In this document: in pieces, positions 1 to 9,343 of the stretch
Layout: every line of letters begins with the position of its first letter
Position numbering within the stretch: position 1 is the first letter of the stretch
From: Pseudoduganella violacea
GTDB lineage: Bacteria; Pseudomonadota; Gammaproteobacteria; Burkholderiales; Burkholderiaceae_D
DNA: 64,000 bases
Direction of reading: 5' to 3'
NCBI RefSeq assembly: GCF_014191875.1
Contig: NZ_JACHXD010000010.1
Location: forward strand, 1 to 64,000
Made by a program: the position numbers and the translations under genes
Notes under the pieces: model-generated
Told to the model about the DNA's origin: nothing
The model's input: the letters and a program-made list of their open reading frames with translations, nothing else
The model's database searches: none

Positions 1-334
1 ATAAATAAATTTGTGGACACAATCAATTTGCATCCCAAATTCAATCATGGCGACGCGCTGCACTCAATGGAAGACGGCGCTGGCGAGACGCTTACACTCG
101 ACAACCAAAGTCTAGCGTTTGCGCGCACTTGGCCAGGTTGAGATTCAAGTGATTTCTAGTTCGCAGTACGGCAGCTCAAAGCGCAACCACTCTAAAGGTT
201 GACGCAATGCTTCTCAAAAAAATTCTTGAGCCATCCGAGAACTTAAACACCGAACAGTTAGAAAAACCTACATGATGCCTACACGAAGGTCCACAGAAAA
301 AACAAAGGACCGAAGCTCGCTCCTAAGTCCCTGT
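1..334. other. left-edge non-coding stretch
   Basis: No open frame with protein-like composition, no RNA gene and no clear repeat is visible here. The base composition is visibly more AT-rich than the core genes to the right, as expected for accessory DNA. It lies just outside the left copy of the tRNA-derived repeat, so it may belong to a further island extending beyond the window. Confidence 0.5.
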
Positions 335-403
335 TTTTACTACATTTAATTGGTAGGCCCTCCCGGAGTCGAACCGGGCACCAAAGGATTATGAGTCCTT
401 TGC
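335..403 (-). repeat. truncated tRNA copy / left att-like direct repeat
   Basis: This stretch repeats positions 2273-2341 with only a handful of mismatches over 69 bases. On the minus strand it holds the CCA end, acceptor 3' strand, T arm and anticodon arm (anticodon CAT) of a tRNA. The bases beyond about 403 no longer match, and the D arm and 5' acceptor strand are missing, so it cannot make a tRNA. The shared part also covers about 16 bases downstream of the tRNA end. A 3' tRNA fragment in direct orientation to an intact gene is the usual trace of site-specific integration by a tyrosine recombinase. Confidence 0.75.
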
Positions 404-566
404 CATACACAACTATAGATAACTTTGTGCACCTTTACAATGACTTAGCTCCCGTCATCTAACAACGCACATGCGACAAGCAATTACGCCATTAAACTAT
501 TGTGGTTCCCGCTAAGTTGTTTTAGTACGCAACACCCTATCAGGGGTTAAGATTGAATTTAGTAAA

Positions 567-1388
567 TCAACGCAAAGTGATCAACGCAGAATCTTCGATG
601 TCGCAAATTTTCTTTCCGTAACGCGACACACGCAAAGTGCCTAAAACTAATATATACATGCCTGAGAAGTCCTCTTCCTCATCAAGACGGAAACGCTGCA
701 TCACCTGCTGCCTAAACTCTTGAGGCAGGAGAAAGCTAGCAGCAGACCGTCCGCCACTGTTGAGCCAGAGAACCCCGTCCGAGCCCTCTCCAGCATCAGT
801 GAGCTGCCCCCAATACCCTCGAAATTGCCCTTCATAACGATCCGTCACATCACTCAAGTGAACAAAGAAATCGCTGGCAGGCATCTCCGGCTGATTAGCG
901 ACTGCAATTATTTGATTCGAATAACGGAAATTTGGCGCAGTTACGAGCAGGCGAAGCAACGTGCTTAAGCGCCGATGCATTTGCGCCACTCGTGCCCCCC
1001 CCTCTCCGACAAAACGACCTCCACGCGGACGTCTTGGGCCACGTTCATCGCCATCCAAATGTACTTCAACATCTTGACCGCCAAATGCTAACTCTACAAC
1101 AATCCTGTCACCGGCATTGAACGCCTCGTCTTGATCGTCTCCCGCACCAGGCACTCGAGCGTCATTGTCAACAGCAGCCTGATCGCAGTTCTCGCCGTGG
1201 GGACGAGCGCCGAAACAAGCGCCGCGCCCGCTGCGAGACGGTTTTCTGAAAAAGGCGGGGAACTCGCATTCTTCGCAGATTAGTTGTCGCCGCTTACGTT
1301 CTAGCTGTACTGGATCAAGCCTTGAAAATTCAACTGCAGTGTATGTATGCCCATCTTCTGTACAAATTGCTGTATCCATAGTAGCCAC
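567..1388 (-). CDS. hypothetical protein with N-terminal zinc-knuckle-like motif
   Basis: A 273-residue protein I do not recognise. Near residues 38-72 it has a CxxC pair, then an FFRK segment, then ARPHGENC. This C-x2-C ... H-x3-C arrangement resembles the N-terminal zinc-binding region of CoiA-like proteins. The middle is acidic and then arginine/glycine-rich. The C-terminal half (about 130-273) looks globular and has no membrane segment. It lies between the two tRNA-derived repeats and its composition is less GC-rich than the core genes, which suggests transferred cargo. A nucleic-acid or defence role is possible, but nothing here proves it. Confidence 0.6.
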   Translation of the reverse strand: MATMDTAICTEDGHTYTAVEFSRLDPVQLERKRRQLICEECEFPAFFRKPSRSGRGACFGARPHGENCDQAAVDNDARVPGAGDDQDEAFNAGDRIVVELAFGGQDVEVHLDGDERGPRRPRGGRFVGEGGARVAQMHRRLSTLLRLLVTAPNFRYSNQIIAVANQPEMPASDFFVHLSDVTDRYEGQFRGYWGQLTDAGEGSDGVLWLNSGGRSAASFLLPQEFRQQVMQRFRLDEEEDFSGMYILVLGTLRVSRYGKKICDIEDSALITLR

Positions 1389-1701
1389 CTAGCATTGAAG
1401 AAACTTGATTTTGCCAGTCAGCCAGAAAATTGCCAACAAGAATTATTACTTGCATATTGGAAGCATTCTAATATCCGAAGAGTTCAGCCCGAAAATGGAG
1501 GAAATAATGTGACAAAGAAAGATCCTTGATGACCTGATCAACTCTGCAACAGGATTCAAATGATCGTGTCTTTTGCATATGATCGGGTGAGAGATGCGCA
1601 TACCCAATTCGCTGCGAATTTTGACCATTGAGCAGACTTGCATCAGCAATCTGAATCCAGGTCATCAAGCGTAGGCTCGACTCTGGCTCATCAAAAGCAG
1701 C
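1389..1701. other. intergenic gap inside the tRNA-flanked strip
   Basis: About 310 bases separate the two cargo genes. Only short open frames without recognisable domains or good ribosome binding sites are present. I see no RNA gene or repeat. It should hold the promoter of the zinc-knuckle gene, but no convincing -35/-10 pair stands out. Confidence 0.4.
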
Positions 1702-2198
1702 CTATGCACCAACGCTCGACCTTCGGTAGTGAACATATAGCTCGCGGGAGTCGCGCCGGATAAAGCAGGTAACGGCATATTCACCCACTCTCCGATACCT
1801 TCGCATAGTAGTCGCCACGTTAAGTGTAAGTACCGCGAGCGGCCTCGGGGTTTCTGTGAGCAACTTACGAATTGACGTCACCCTTCCTCGTAAATCATTC
1901 ACGACCGCCATCGAGTGATGCAAGCAACGAACTGCATCCTGACCTCTTTCGTCACGGGCTAAATCGACAGCCAATTGACGAGCTTCGTCGGCTTGTTTCT
2001 TGGCGGCCCATAGCGCCACGAGTACGGCAGCAAATGTCGCAAATGCGGATACCCACGCCCCCAACATTGCAAATAGCAGGAAGCCGTATTTTTCATACTC
2101 ATTGGGAGTTCCCCCCTGTTCAGCATACCCCAGCCAAAAGCAGCTACGCAAAAAACAGGGACGAAGAGCGCGTAAACACCTCGAAGTAAGTTAAACAT
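1702..2198 (-). pseudogene. small membrane protein, frame broken at a G6 run
   Basis: Two overlapping minus-strand frames belong together. The upstream frame starts at 2198 and gives a hydrophobic start (MFNLLRGVYALFVPVF...). The downstream frame carries a second hydrophobic segment (YGFLLFAMLGAWVSAFATF), a KKQADEARQ-type helical stretch and a basic C-terminus. They join in one frame if the six-C run at 2111-2116 (six G in the gene) had seven bases; the protein would then be about 165 residues with two membrane helices followed by a soluble helical tail. The function is unknown. Either the gene is inactivated, or the run was miscalled. An alternative start at 2151 would give a shorter one-helix protein of 149 residues. 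Confidence 0.55.
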
Positions 2199-2272
2199 GA
2201 ATTTTCACAATGCTAACTCGCTGTTGAACCCCACATAAGAAAAAAGGGCCACGATCTAACGTAACCCATTGA

Positions 2273-2367
<95 letters not shown>

Positions 2368-2478
2368 AAAGGTGATGCGGATGCGCTGGGGCCGATGCAG
2401 CCTGCCCTCTGACGCGCTCGCCGAACTTGCAATGGCGAACACGCGAGGATAGGGCTTGCACCGGCTCCAGTCAAGTTT

Positions 2479-4740
2479 TTAGTTACCTTCCAGGAAGCTT
2501 TTCAGCTTGTCTGAGCGCGAGGGATGGCGCAGCTTGCGCAGCGCTTTCGCTTCGATCTGGCGGATGCGTTCGCGCGTGACGTCGAATTGCTTGCCAACCT
2601 CTTCCAGCGTGTGGTCGGTCGACATTTCGATGCCGAAGCGCATGCGCAGCACCTTCGCTTCGCGCGGGGTGAGCGAGTCCAGCACATCCTTGACCACGCC
2701 GCGCATGGAGGCGTGCAGGGCCGCGTCGGACGGCGCCAGGGTGTTGTTGTCCTCGATGAAGTCGCCCAGATGGGAATCGTCGTCGTCGCCGATCGGCGTT
2801 TCCATCGAGATCGGCTCCTTGGCGATCTTCATGATCTTGCGGATTTTGTCTTCCGGCATTTCCATCTTGATCGCCAGCGTCGCCGGATCGGGTTCGGCCC
2901 CGGTTTCCTGCAGGATCTGGCGCGAGATACGGTTCATCTTGTTGATCGTTTCGATCATGTGCACCGGAATGCGGATGGTGCGCGCCTGGTCGGCGATCGA
3001 GCGCGTGATGGCCTGACGAATCCACCACGTCGCATAGGTCGAGAACTTGTAGCCGCGGCGGTATTCGAACTTGTCGACCGCCTTCATCAGGCCGATATTG
3101 CCTTCCTGGATCAGGTCGAGGAATTGCAGGCCACGGTTGGTGTACTTCTTGGCGATCGAAATCACCAGACGCAAGTTGGCCTCGGTCATTTCGCGCTTGG
3201 CCTTGCGCGCCTTCATTTCGCCGGCCGCCATCTGGCGGTTGATGTTGCGCAGGTCGGGCAGCGGCAGCACCACGCGCGCCTGCAAGTCGATCAGGCGCTG
3301 CTGCAATTCCTTGATGGTCGGGATATTGCGGCCCAGGATGGCGCTGTAGGCGTGATTGGCCGCCACTTCGCCGTCCACCCAGTCCAGATTGGTTTCATTG
3401 CCGGGGAAGACCTTGATGAAGTGGGCGCGCGGCATGCCGCAGCGGTTCACGGCCACGTCGAGAATCTGCTTCTCGATATGGCGCACTTCATCGACCTGGC
3501 CGCGCAGGGTGTCGCACAGCTTCTCGACCACCTTGGCCGTGAAGCGGATGCCCAGCAATTCCAGCGAAATCGATTCCTGCGCCTTCACATAGGCTTTGGA
3601 ATTGTAGCCATCCTTTTCGAAGGCCTTGCGCATCTTGTCGAACTGCGCGGCGATCTGGTCGAATTTTTCCAGCGCGGTCAGCTTCATGGCTTCCAGCTGC
3701 TCGGCCGAGTAGCCGGCCGCCGCGCCCGACGGGCTGGCCGCTTCTTCCTCTTCCTCTTCTTCCTCTTCGTCCTCGTCGGCGTCCTCTTCCTCTTCCTCGG
3801 ACGGCGGCGCGGCCTGGGCGGCGGCCTCTTCGTTGTCATTGACCAGGCCGTCGACGATCTCGTCGATCTTGATCTCGTCGACGCGGATGCGGTCGGAGGT
3901 GGCGATGATCTCGGCGATCGTCACCGGGCAGGCCGAGATGGCCTGGATCATGTCTTTCAAGCCGTCTTCGATGCGCTTGGCGATCTCGATCTCGCCTTCG
4001 CGCGTGAGCAGCTCGACCGAACCCATCTCGCGCATATACATGCGCACCGGGTCGGTGGTGCGGCCGAAGTCGGAGTCGACGGTCGACAGCGCCGCTTCGG
4101 CGGCGGCCTCGGCTTCGTCGTCACTGGTGACGGTGGCCACATTGTCCGACAAGAGCAGGGTTTCGGCGTCCGGCGCGTGCTCGTAGACGGCGATGCCCAT
4201 ATCGTTGAAGGTGCCGATAATGCCTTCGATCGCTTCCGGATCGACGATATTGTCGGGCAGGTGGTCATTGATCTCGGCATACGTGAGGAAGCCGCGTTCC
4301 TTGCCGAACTTGATCAGGGTCTTGAGTTTCTGGCGGCGGCGCTCCAGCTCTTCCTCGCTCGCTTCCGTGTCGGACGAGAAGGCGTCTTTGAGCAGCGCTT
4401 TTTCCTTGGCCTTGCGGTCCTTGGCCTTGGCCTTGTCGACGGCTTTGAGCTCGGCGCGCTCGACGGCGTTGAGCGCGGCCACTTCGTCGTTCTCCGGCTG
4501 GAATTCCTTCGGCTTGCGGCCACGGCGGCCCGGCACCTTGACCGACGGCAGCACATAGCCGGATGTATCGATGGCCGCCAGCGCAGCGGCATCCGTGGTC
4601 TGACTCACCGCCGGCGGCGCGTTGCTGACGCGGGTTTCCGGTTTGTCGGCCGCCTTGGCGGCTTTCGCGGTCACTTTGGCAGGCTTTGCAGCCGCTTGGG
4701 TTTCAGGTTTCTTTGTTGGCACAGGCGCTTTCGATTTCAC
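2479..4740 (-). CDS. rpoD: RNA polymerase primary sigma factor RpoD (sigma70)
   Basis: Housekeeping sigma factor that directs RNA polymerase to most promoters. The protein shows a Lys/Ala-rich N-terminus, region 1.1, region 1.2 ([20 protein letters not shown]), a long acidic non-conserved insert (runs of Glu/Asp), region 2 ([26 protein letters not shown], here abbreviated by its key block [19 protein letters not shown]), region 3, and region 4 with the helix-turn-helix [14 protein letters not shown]. The frame stays open upstream to 4974, but that part is Arg/Cys-rich and unlike a sigma factor. I place the start at the GTG at 4740 (about 753 residues). No strong ribosome binding site decides this. 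It is the last gene of the rpsU-yqeY-dnaG-rpoD cluster. Confidence 0.95.
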   Translation of the reverse strand: MKSKAPVPTKKPETQAAAKPAKVTAKAAKAADKPETRVSNAPPAVSQTTDAAALAAIDTSGYVLPSVKVPGRRGRKPKEFQPENDEVAALNAVERAELKAVDKAKAKDRKAKEKALLKDAFSSDTEASEEELERRRQKLKTLIKFGKERGFLTYAEINDHLPDNIVDPEAIEGIIGTFNDMGIAVYEHAPDAETLLLSDNVATVTSDDEAEAAAEAALSTVDSDFGRTTDPVRMYMREMGSVELLTREGEIEIAKRIEDGLKDMIQAISACPVTIAEIIATSDRIRVDEIKIDEIVDGLVNDNEEAAAQAAPPSEEEEEDADEDEEEEEEEEEAASPSGAAAGYSAEQLEAMKLTALEKFDQIAAQFDKMRKAFEKDGYNSKAYVKAQESISLELLGIRFTAKVVEKLCDTLRGQVDEVRHIEKQILDVAVNRCGMPRAHFIKVFPGNETNLDWVDGEVAANHAYSAILGRNIPTIKELQQRLIDLQARVVLPLPDLRNINRQMAAGEMKARKAKREMTEANLRLVISIAKKYTNRGLQFLDLIQEGNIGLMKAVDKFEYRRGYKFSTYATWWIRQAITRSIADQARTIRIPVHMIETINKMNRISRQILQETGAEPDPATLAIKMEMPEDKIRKIMKIAKEPISMETPIGDDDDSHLGDFIEDNNTLAPSDAALHASMRGVVKDVLDSLTPREAKVLRMRFGIEMSTDHTLEEVGKQFDVTRERIRQIEAKALRKLRHPSRSDKLKSFLEGN

Positions 4741-5073
4741 AACGACTTGCTTTTCGGGATTAGGAAGTTCCCGAACCCGCCGACAACGCAGGTCCGGCAC
4801 CGCTACAACGACTACTCCTTGCCGGCCGATCCGCAACGCACAGACCCGACCGCTACCGACGGCTCCAACAGGGCCGCGTGGCAGGAATTCTACTGTATGA
4901 CAGCAAGCGGGGGCTAGAGGAAGGATGCAGGCCGCTGGCCTGACTTCGGCGACAAGAAACTCGCGCCGTCTCAACCCAAGTCTGGCCCTGGCCGCCAGCG
5001 CCGTCTTCCTGCGCCGATCAAGAGCCTAACTTACTGAAAACAAACACAAATTCTGAACTGAAAAACCATGCCA

Positions 5074-5088
5074 AAGTATTTAATACTT
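5074..5088. promoter_or_regulatory. inverted repeat at the rpoD promoter (candidate operator)
   Basis: AAGTATTTAATACTT has two perfect 7-base arms around one T. It lies at about +3 to +17 relative to the start expected from the -10 box at 5097-5102, a position where a bound repressor would block initiation. The binding protein is unknown. Confidence 0.4.
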
Positions 5089-5096
5089 AGCGTTTT

Positions 5097-5105
5097 ATTA
5101 TAGCA
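5097..5105 (-). promoter_or_regulatory. extended -10 promoter for rpoD
   Basis: On the minus strand the sequence TGCTATAAT is a consensus -10 hexamer with the TGn extension. The -35 side is weak (CTGGAA at 17 bases spacing), as is usual for extended -10 promoters. It lies downstream of dnaG and would let rpoD be transcribed independently of the upstream genes. Confidence 0.65.
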
Positions 5106-5166
5106 CGCAACTTTACAATTTCCAGAGCAAGCCCCTGAGGGCTGCCCTGGACAGCGCCTTGGGCCA

Positions 5167-6963
5167 TTAGCGGTTGGCCCGTTCCGCCTCGGCCTCGCGC
5201 TGCAGCTGGTCGAGCTGGGCCGAAATCTCGCGGTAGCGCGCGCCGATCTCGGCCGCCGACAGGCCGGAGCCGGCCAGGGCGTTGAGTTCGGCCTTCAGCG
5301 CATCGCCCTTGATCTGGCGGATGGCGCCGTGGGTGAACACGCGCACGGCCTCGACATCGGACTCCGGCTCGGCGGCGATCTCGCTAATGATGGCGTCGTA
5401 CTCGCCGCCCTGCTCTTTCAACTGCTGGGCCAGAGCGGCAAAGCCGCCATGCTGCCCCAGCGCGCACCCCATCTGCACCAACTGGCCCAGACGCTCGGCC
5501 GCCGACGGGCCAAGGGCGGCAAAGGCTGCCAGCGCCGAAGCGTCGATTTCCAGCGCCAGCGCCGGATGCGCCACCAGGTGGCGCACCAGTTGCAATTCCA
5601 GGCCCACCGGCTCGGGCCGCCCGGCGCGCGGCGGCGCGCGGCGCGCCACCGACACCGGCTTGGCCAGCTCGAACAAGCCTTCGATCTCGGCCGGCGTGCT
5701 CTGCGTCATGCCGGCCAGGCCGCGCACGATCTGCAGGCGCAGGGCCGACGGCGCCATCGCCTGCAGCAGCGGCTTGGCGTCGAACTGGGTGCGGGCCCGG
5801 CCTTCGGGTTCGCCCAGGTCGTGCTCGCCGGCCACCTCGCGTAGCAGGAACTGCGACAGCGGCATCGCTTCCTGCACCTGCTGCTCGAAAGCGGGGGCGC
5901 CATGCTCGCGAATATAGCTGTCCGGATCGTGCTCGGCCGGCAGGAAGAGGAATTTGATGGTCTTGTTGTCCGACACATGGGGCAGACAGGCTTCCAGCGC
6001 GCGCCGCGCGGCGCGGCGGCCGGCCTTGTCGCCGTCGAAACTGAAGATCACATCATCGGTCTGGCGCAGCAGTTTTTGCACATGGGTCGGCGTGCACGCC
6101 GTACCCAAGGTCGCCACCGCCTGGGGGAAACCCATCTGCGCCAGCGCCACCACATCCATATACCCTTCCGTCACCAGCACATAGCCCGCGTCGCGGATCG
6201 CCTGGCGCGCCTCGAACAAGCCATACAACTCGCTGCCCTTGGAAAATAAGGGCGTTTCGGGGGAATTCAAGTATTTCGGTTCGCCCTGGTCCATGATGCG
6301 GCCGCCAAAGGCGATGACCTGGCCCTTGGTATTGCGGATCGGGAACATCACGCGGTCGCGGAAACGGTCGTAGCGCTTGGTCTTGTGGCCTTCCTCATCG
6401 ACGCGGTCGATGATGAGACCGGCTTCGACCAGGGCCACCGCCTCGTAATCGGGGAAGACGGCGCGCAGATTGTCCCAGCCGCCGGGCGCGTAGCCGAGGC
6501 CGAAACGGGCGGCGATTTCGCCGGTCAGGCCGCGCCCCTTGAGGTAGGCGATGGCCTGCGGCGCCGTGCGCAACTGGGCGCGATAGTAATCGCAGGCCAC
6601 CGACATCGCTTCCGACAGCGCCATGCTCTGCGCCTGCATCTGGGCGCGCTGGGCCGGCGGGATGCGGTCGTCGGCGTCCGGCACCACCATGCCCACGCTC
6701 TGCGCCAGATCCTTGACGGCGTCGACAAAGCCCATGCCCGAGTACTCGATCAGGAAACCGATCGAGGTGCCATGGGCGCCGCAGCCGAAGCAGTGGTAGA
6801 ACTGCTTGGTCGGGCTGACCGTGAAGCTCGGCGATTTCTCGTTGTGGAAGGGGCACAGCCCCATGAAGTTGGCGCCGCCCTTTTTAAGCTGCACATAGCG
6901 GCCCACCACGTCCACGATGTCGACGCGGTTGAGCAGATCGGAAATGAATGACTGAGGAATCAC
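5167..6963 (-). CDS. dnaG: DNA primase DnaG
   Basis: Makes RNA primers for chromosome replication. The 598-residue protein has the N-terminal zinc-binding domain (CPFHNEKSPSF, then FYHCFGCGAHG), followed by the TOPRIM core (FGGRIMDQGEPKYLNSPET; VTEGYMDVVAL; FSFDGDKAGRRAARRA), and a C-terminal helical region for helicase binding. Length is normal for the family. It is the third gene of the macromolecular synthesis operon, with 124 bases to yqeY upstream and 426 to rpoD downstream. Confidence 0.97.
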   Translation of the reverse strand: MIPQSFISDLLNRVDIVDVVGRYVQLKKGGANFMGLCPFHNEKSPSFTVSPTKQFYHCFGCGAHGTSIGFLIEYSGMGFVDAVKDLAQSVGMVVPDADDRIPPAQRAQMQAQSMALSEAMSVACDYYRAQLRTAPQAIAYLKGRGLTGEIAARFGLGYAPGGWDNLRAVFPDYEAVALVEAGLIIDRVDEEGHKTKRYDRFRDRVMFPIRNTKGQVIAFGGRIMDQGEPKYLNSPETPLFSKGSELYGLFEARQAIRDAGYVLVTEGYMDVVALAQMGFPQAVATLGTACTPTHVQKLLRQTDDVIFSFDGDKAGRRAARRALEACLPHVSDNKTIKFLFLPAEHDPDSYIREHGAPAFEQQVQEAMPLSQFLLREVAGEHDLGEPEGRARTQFDAKPLLQAMAPSALRLQIVRGLAGMTQSTPAEIEGLFELAKPVSVARRAPPRAGRPEPVGLELQLVRHLVAHPALALEIDASALAAFAALGPSAAERLGQLVQMGCALGQHGGFAALAQQLKEQGGEYDAIISEIAAEPESDVEAVRVFTHGAIRQIKGDALKAELNALAGSGLSAAEIGARYREISAQLDQLQREAEAERANR

Positions 6964-7058
6964 GGCTGACGGTCTTGTTCTAGATCAGACTATACCGCCG
7001 CCCCGCGCCGGGCTTTGAGCCAGCGCAAGGTGCGGCATTGCAGCGGCATATCGCTACA

Positions 7059-7097
7059 GGCTTACGCCGGGGGCTTACGCCGAGGGCTTACGCCGGG
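7059..7097. repeat. 3 x 13-bp tandem repeat over the yqeY stop
   Basis: Three consecutive 13-base units (GGCTTACGCCGGG, GGCTTACGCCGAG, GGCTTACGCCGGG on the plus strand) cover the end of yqeY. The gene's TAA lies in the unit at 7085-7097, and the two downstream units carry extra copies of it. It looks like a local tandem duplication just after the coding end. Confidence 0.8.
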
Positions 7098-7537
7098 GTC
7101 AGCGCTTTTTTTACCAGGGCCGAGACCACGGTCATGTCGGCGCGACCGGCCAATTGCGGCTTCAGCACGCCCATCACCTTGCCCATATCCTGCGGGCCGG
7201 CGGCGCCGGTGGACGCGACGGCAGCGGCCACGGCGGCGGCCACTTCCTCGTCCGACAGGCCGGCCGGCATATACGCGGCCAGCACTTCGAGCTCGGCTTT
7301 TTCGATATCGGCCAGGTCGGCGCGGCCGCCGGCTTCGAACTGGGTGATCGAATCCTTGCGCTGCTTGATCATTTTTTCGACGATGGCCACGGTCTGGGCG
7401 TCGTCCACTTCGATCTGCTCGTCCACTTCCTTGCGCTTGATTTCAGCCAGCAGCAGGCGGATGGTGGCCAGCTTGCCGGCTTCCTTGGCGCGCATCGCGT
7501 TTTTCATGTCGTCGGAGATTTGTGCTTTCAAGCCCAT
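7088..7537 (-). CDS. yqeY: GatB/YqeY domain protein
   Basis: A 149-residue all-helical protein of the YqeY family, related to the tail domain of the GatB amidotransferase subunit, which contacts tRNA. The family pattern is clear: an N-terminal DDMKNAMRAKEAGKLATIR segment, an IKRKEVDE block and a C-terminal GKVMGVLKPQLAGRAD segment. It sits between rpsU and dnaG, where many betaproteobacteria carry it. Its exact role in the operon is not established. Confidence 0.92.
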   Translation of the reverse strand: MGLKAQISDDMKNAMRAKEAGKLATIRLLLAEIKRKEVDEQIEVDDAQTVAIVEKMIKQRKDSITQFEAGGRADLADIEKAELEVLAAYMPAGLSDEEVAAAVAAAVASTGAAGPQDMGKVMGVLKPQLAGRADMTVVSALVKKALTPA

Positions 7538-7669
7538 GGCTACCTCAAAAAATATGCGGTTAAAAACGGAAAACCCGCTGCGGCGAACCGGAGCGGGTGG
7601 AAACTCTGTGCGCAGCGCAACCCGTGGCGAGCAAAGCGCCGAAAACGGGCCGGTTCTGCGAGAGCAGTA

Positions 7670-7882
7670 TTAGTACAGCTTTTTCGGCAGTTGCTGGCTG
7701 CGGATGCGCTTGTAGTGGCGCTTCACGGCAGCGGCCAGCTTGCGCTTGCGCTCTGCGGTTGGCTTTTCGTAGAACTCGCGTGCGCGCAGTTCGGTCAGCA
7801 GACCCGTTTTTTCGATAGTGCGCTTGAAGCGACGCATGGCGACTTCGAACGGCTCGTTTTCTTTAAGGCGAATAGTGGTCAT
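7670..7882 (-). CDS. rpsU: 30S ribosomal protein S21
   Basis: A 70-residue basic protein starting [20 protein letters not shown] and ending [10 protein letters not shown], the full length of bS21. It binds the 30S subunit near the 16S rRNA 3' end and helps initiation. An upstream in-frame ATG at 7894 would add only four residues; the start at 7882 matches the family. It is the first gene of rpsU-yqeY-dnaG-rpoD, so ribosome, primase and sigma factor supply can be linked. Confidence 0.95.
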   Translation of the reverse strand: MTTIRLKENEPFEVAMRRFKRTIEKTGLLTELRAREFYEKPTAERKRKLAAAVKRHYKRIRSQQLPKKLY

Positions 7883-7922
7883 GTAAAAATTCAAACCGTT
7901 AGGGGTTTTAAGGAAGACAAAG

Positions 7923-7931
7923 ATATTAGCA
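7923..7931 (-). promoter_or_regulatory. probable rpsU promoter (extended -10)
   Basis: TGCTAATAT on the minus strand is a near-consensus -10 with a TGn extension, about 40 bases before the rpsU start. No good -35 is present at 16-18 bases. Confidence 0.45.
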
Positions 7932-8078
7932 GCTTTTGTCCAGAAATGGAAGAGGCATGGACGCTAAACCGGCCCAGCAAGCGGACTCCGCTATGAAAAT
8001 CCGCCTGAAAAGGGCAATCTTTCCGCCCCGCTAACATCTGCTCCGGCATCGTTGCATCACACCGGGACGGCAATGATA

Positions 8079-9290
8079 TCAGATTGCCAGCCCGGCCGCC
8101 ACACCCGAAGCCCAGGCCCACTGGAAGTTGTATCCGCCCAACCACCCCGTGACATCGATGGTTTCGCCGATAAAGTACAGGCCCGGCACCTTGGCCGCCA
8201 TCATCGACTGCTGCGACAGCTCGCGCGTATCGACGCCGCCGCGCGTGACTTCGGCCTTGCGGTAGCCTTCCGAGCCGTTCGGCAGCAGCGACCACTGGTT
8301 GACCGCCTGGCCCAGCTGGCGCAGGCGCGCATCGGGCAGGTCGGCCAGACGGGCGTCGGCGGCGAAGCCATGCGCCTGCAGCAAACCCTCGGCCAGACGC
8401 GCCGGCAACCATTGCGCCAGCACATTGCCGAGCTGCTTTTTCAGCGTCGCCTTGCCTTCGATCAAGGTCTGCGCCAGATCCATCTCCGGCAGCAGGTTGA
8501 TGACGATGGGCGTATTGGGCTGCCAGAAACTCGAAATCTGCAGGATGGCCGGGCCGGACAGGCCGCGGTGGGTGAACAGCAAATCCTCGCGGAAGCGCGC
8601 GCCCGTCGCGTTGCGGCCCTTGAGCGTGCCCGTTTCCACCTCGACTTCGAGCGCGATGCCGGCCAGCGGCACGAACGGCGCCCAGGCGGCGGCATCGAAG
8701 GTCAGCGGCACCAGGGCCGGACGCGGCTCGACCAGCTTCAGGCCGAACTGCTTGGCCACGCGGTAGCCGAAATCGGTGGCGCCGATCTTCGGAATCGACA
8801 GGCCGCCGGTGGCGATCACCACCGCCCCGGCCTGGATCGTCCCGCTATCGGTGTCGAGCACAAAGCCCTGGCCGTCGAGCTGCTGCAGGTTCTCGACCTT
8901 GGCCGGCATACGCCAATGCACATCGCCGGCAGCGCACTCGGCCTTGAGCATCTCGATGATCTGCTCGGCCGAATCGTCGCAAAACAGCTGGCCCTTATGC
9001 TTCTCGTGGTAGCCGATACGGTGCTTCTTGACCAGCGCCAGGAAATCCTGCGGCGTAAAGCGCGACAGCGCGCTCTTGCAGAAATGCGGATTCTCCGACA
9101 GGAAATTCGCCGGTCCCGCATTAATATTGGTGAAATTACAGCGCCCGCCACCCGAGATGCGGATCTTCTCCGCCAATTTATCGGCGTGATCGATCAGCAC
9201 CACGCGCTTGCCGCGCTGCGCCGCCGTCGCCGCACACATCATCCCGGCCGCACCCGCGCCGACCACCGCCACATCAAACTGCTTCGCCAT
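8079..9290 (-). CDS. NAD(P)/FAD-dependent oxidoreductase, BaiN/HI0933 family
   Basis: A 403-residue flavoprotein. The N-terminus has the dinucleotide-binding motif VVGAGAAGMMCA, followed by the family signature GGGRCNFTN near residue 47, a second nucleotide-binding ATGGLSIPKIG block and a C-terminal FIGETIDVTGWLGGYN block that closes over FAD. The start at 9290 places the Rossmann motif right at the N-terminus; a longer frame upstream is repeat sequence. The family is widespread and its substrate is mostly unknown. It is monocistronic on the minus strand. Confidence 0.9.
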   Translation of the reverse strand: MAKQFDVAVVGAGAAGMMCAATAAQRGKRVVLIDHADKLAEKIRISGGGRCNFTNINAGPANFLSENPHFCKSALSRFTPQDFLALVKKHRIGYHEKHKGQLFCDDSAEQIIEMLKAECAAGDVHWRMPAKVENLQQLDGQGFVLDTDSGTIQAGAVVIATGGLSIPKIGATDFGYRVAKQFGLKLVEPRPALVPLTFDAAAWAPFVPLAGIALEVEVETGTLKGRNATGARFREDLLFTHRGLSGPAILQISSFWQPNTPIVINLLPEMDLAQTLIEGKATLKKQLGNVLAQWLPARLAEGLLQAHGFAADARLADLPDARLRQLGQAVNQWSLLPNGSEGYRKAEVTRGGVDTRELSQQSMMAAKVPGLYFIGETIDVTGWLGGYNFQWAWASGVAAGLAI

Positions 9291-9343
9291 ATTTCCCGCC
9301 AAACTGAACGCCCAAAGGCGAGATTCTACGCGATCCCCCACCC

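Larger units (their letters stand above)
4741..5166 (-). other. dnaG-rpoD intergenic region / long rpoD leader
   Basis: This 426-base gap precedes rpoD. It holds the promoter at 5097-5105 and a palindrome just after the expected start of transcription. That leaves about 350 untranslated bases if the GTG at 4740 is the true start, which is long for a bacterial leader. The part from 4741 to 4974 is open in the rpoD frame but is not protein-like. Confidence 0.6.

Noticed and set aside
1446..1668. Two short overlapping minus-strand frames in the island
   Set aside because: No motif, no ribosome site, and they overlap each other in different frames.
2524..4917. A long plus-strand open frame (797 codons) opposite rpoD
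   Set aside because: It mirrors rpoD. Its composition (Gly/Leu/Asp/Arg/His-rich) is what the complement of a GC-rich gene gives, and no domain is visible.
4741..4974. N-terminal extension of rpoD
   Set aside because: In frame and open, but Cys/Arg/Val-rich and unlike any sigma factor; it also crosses the likely leader.
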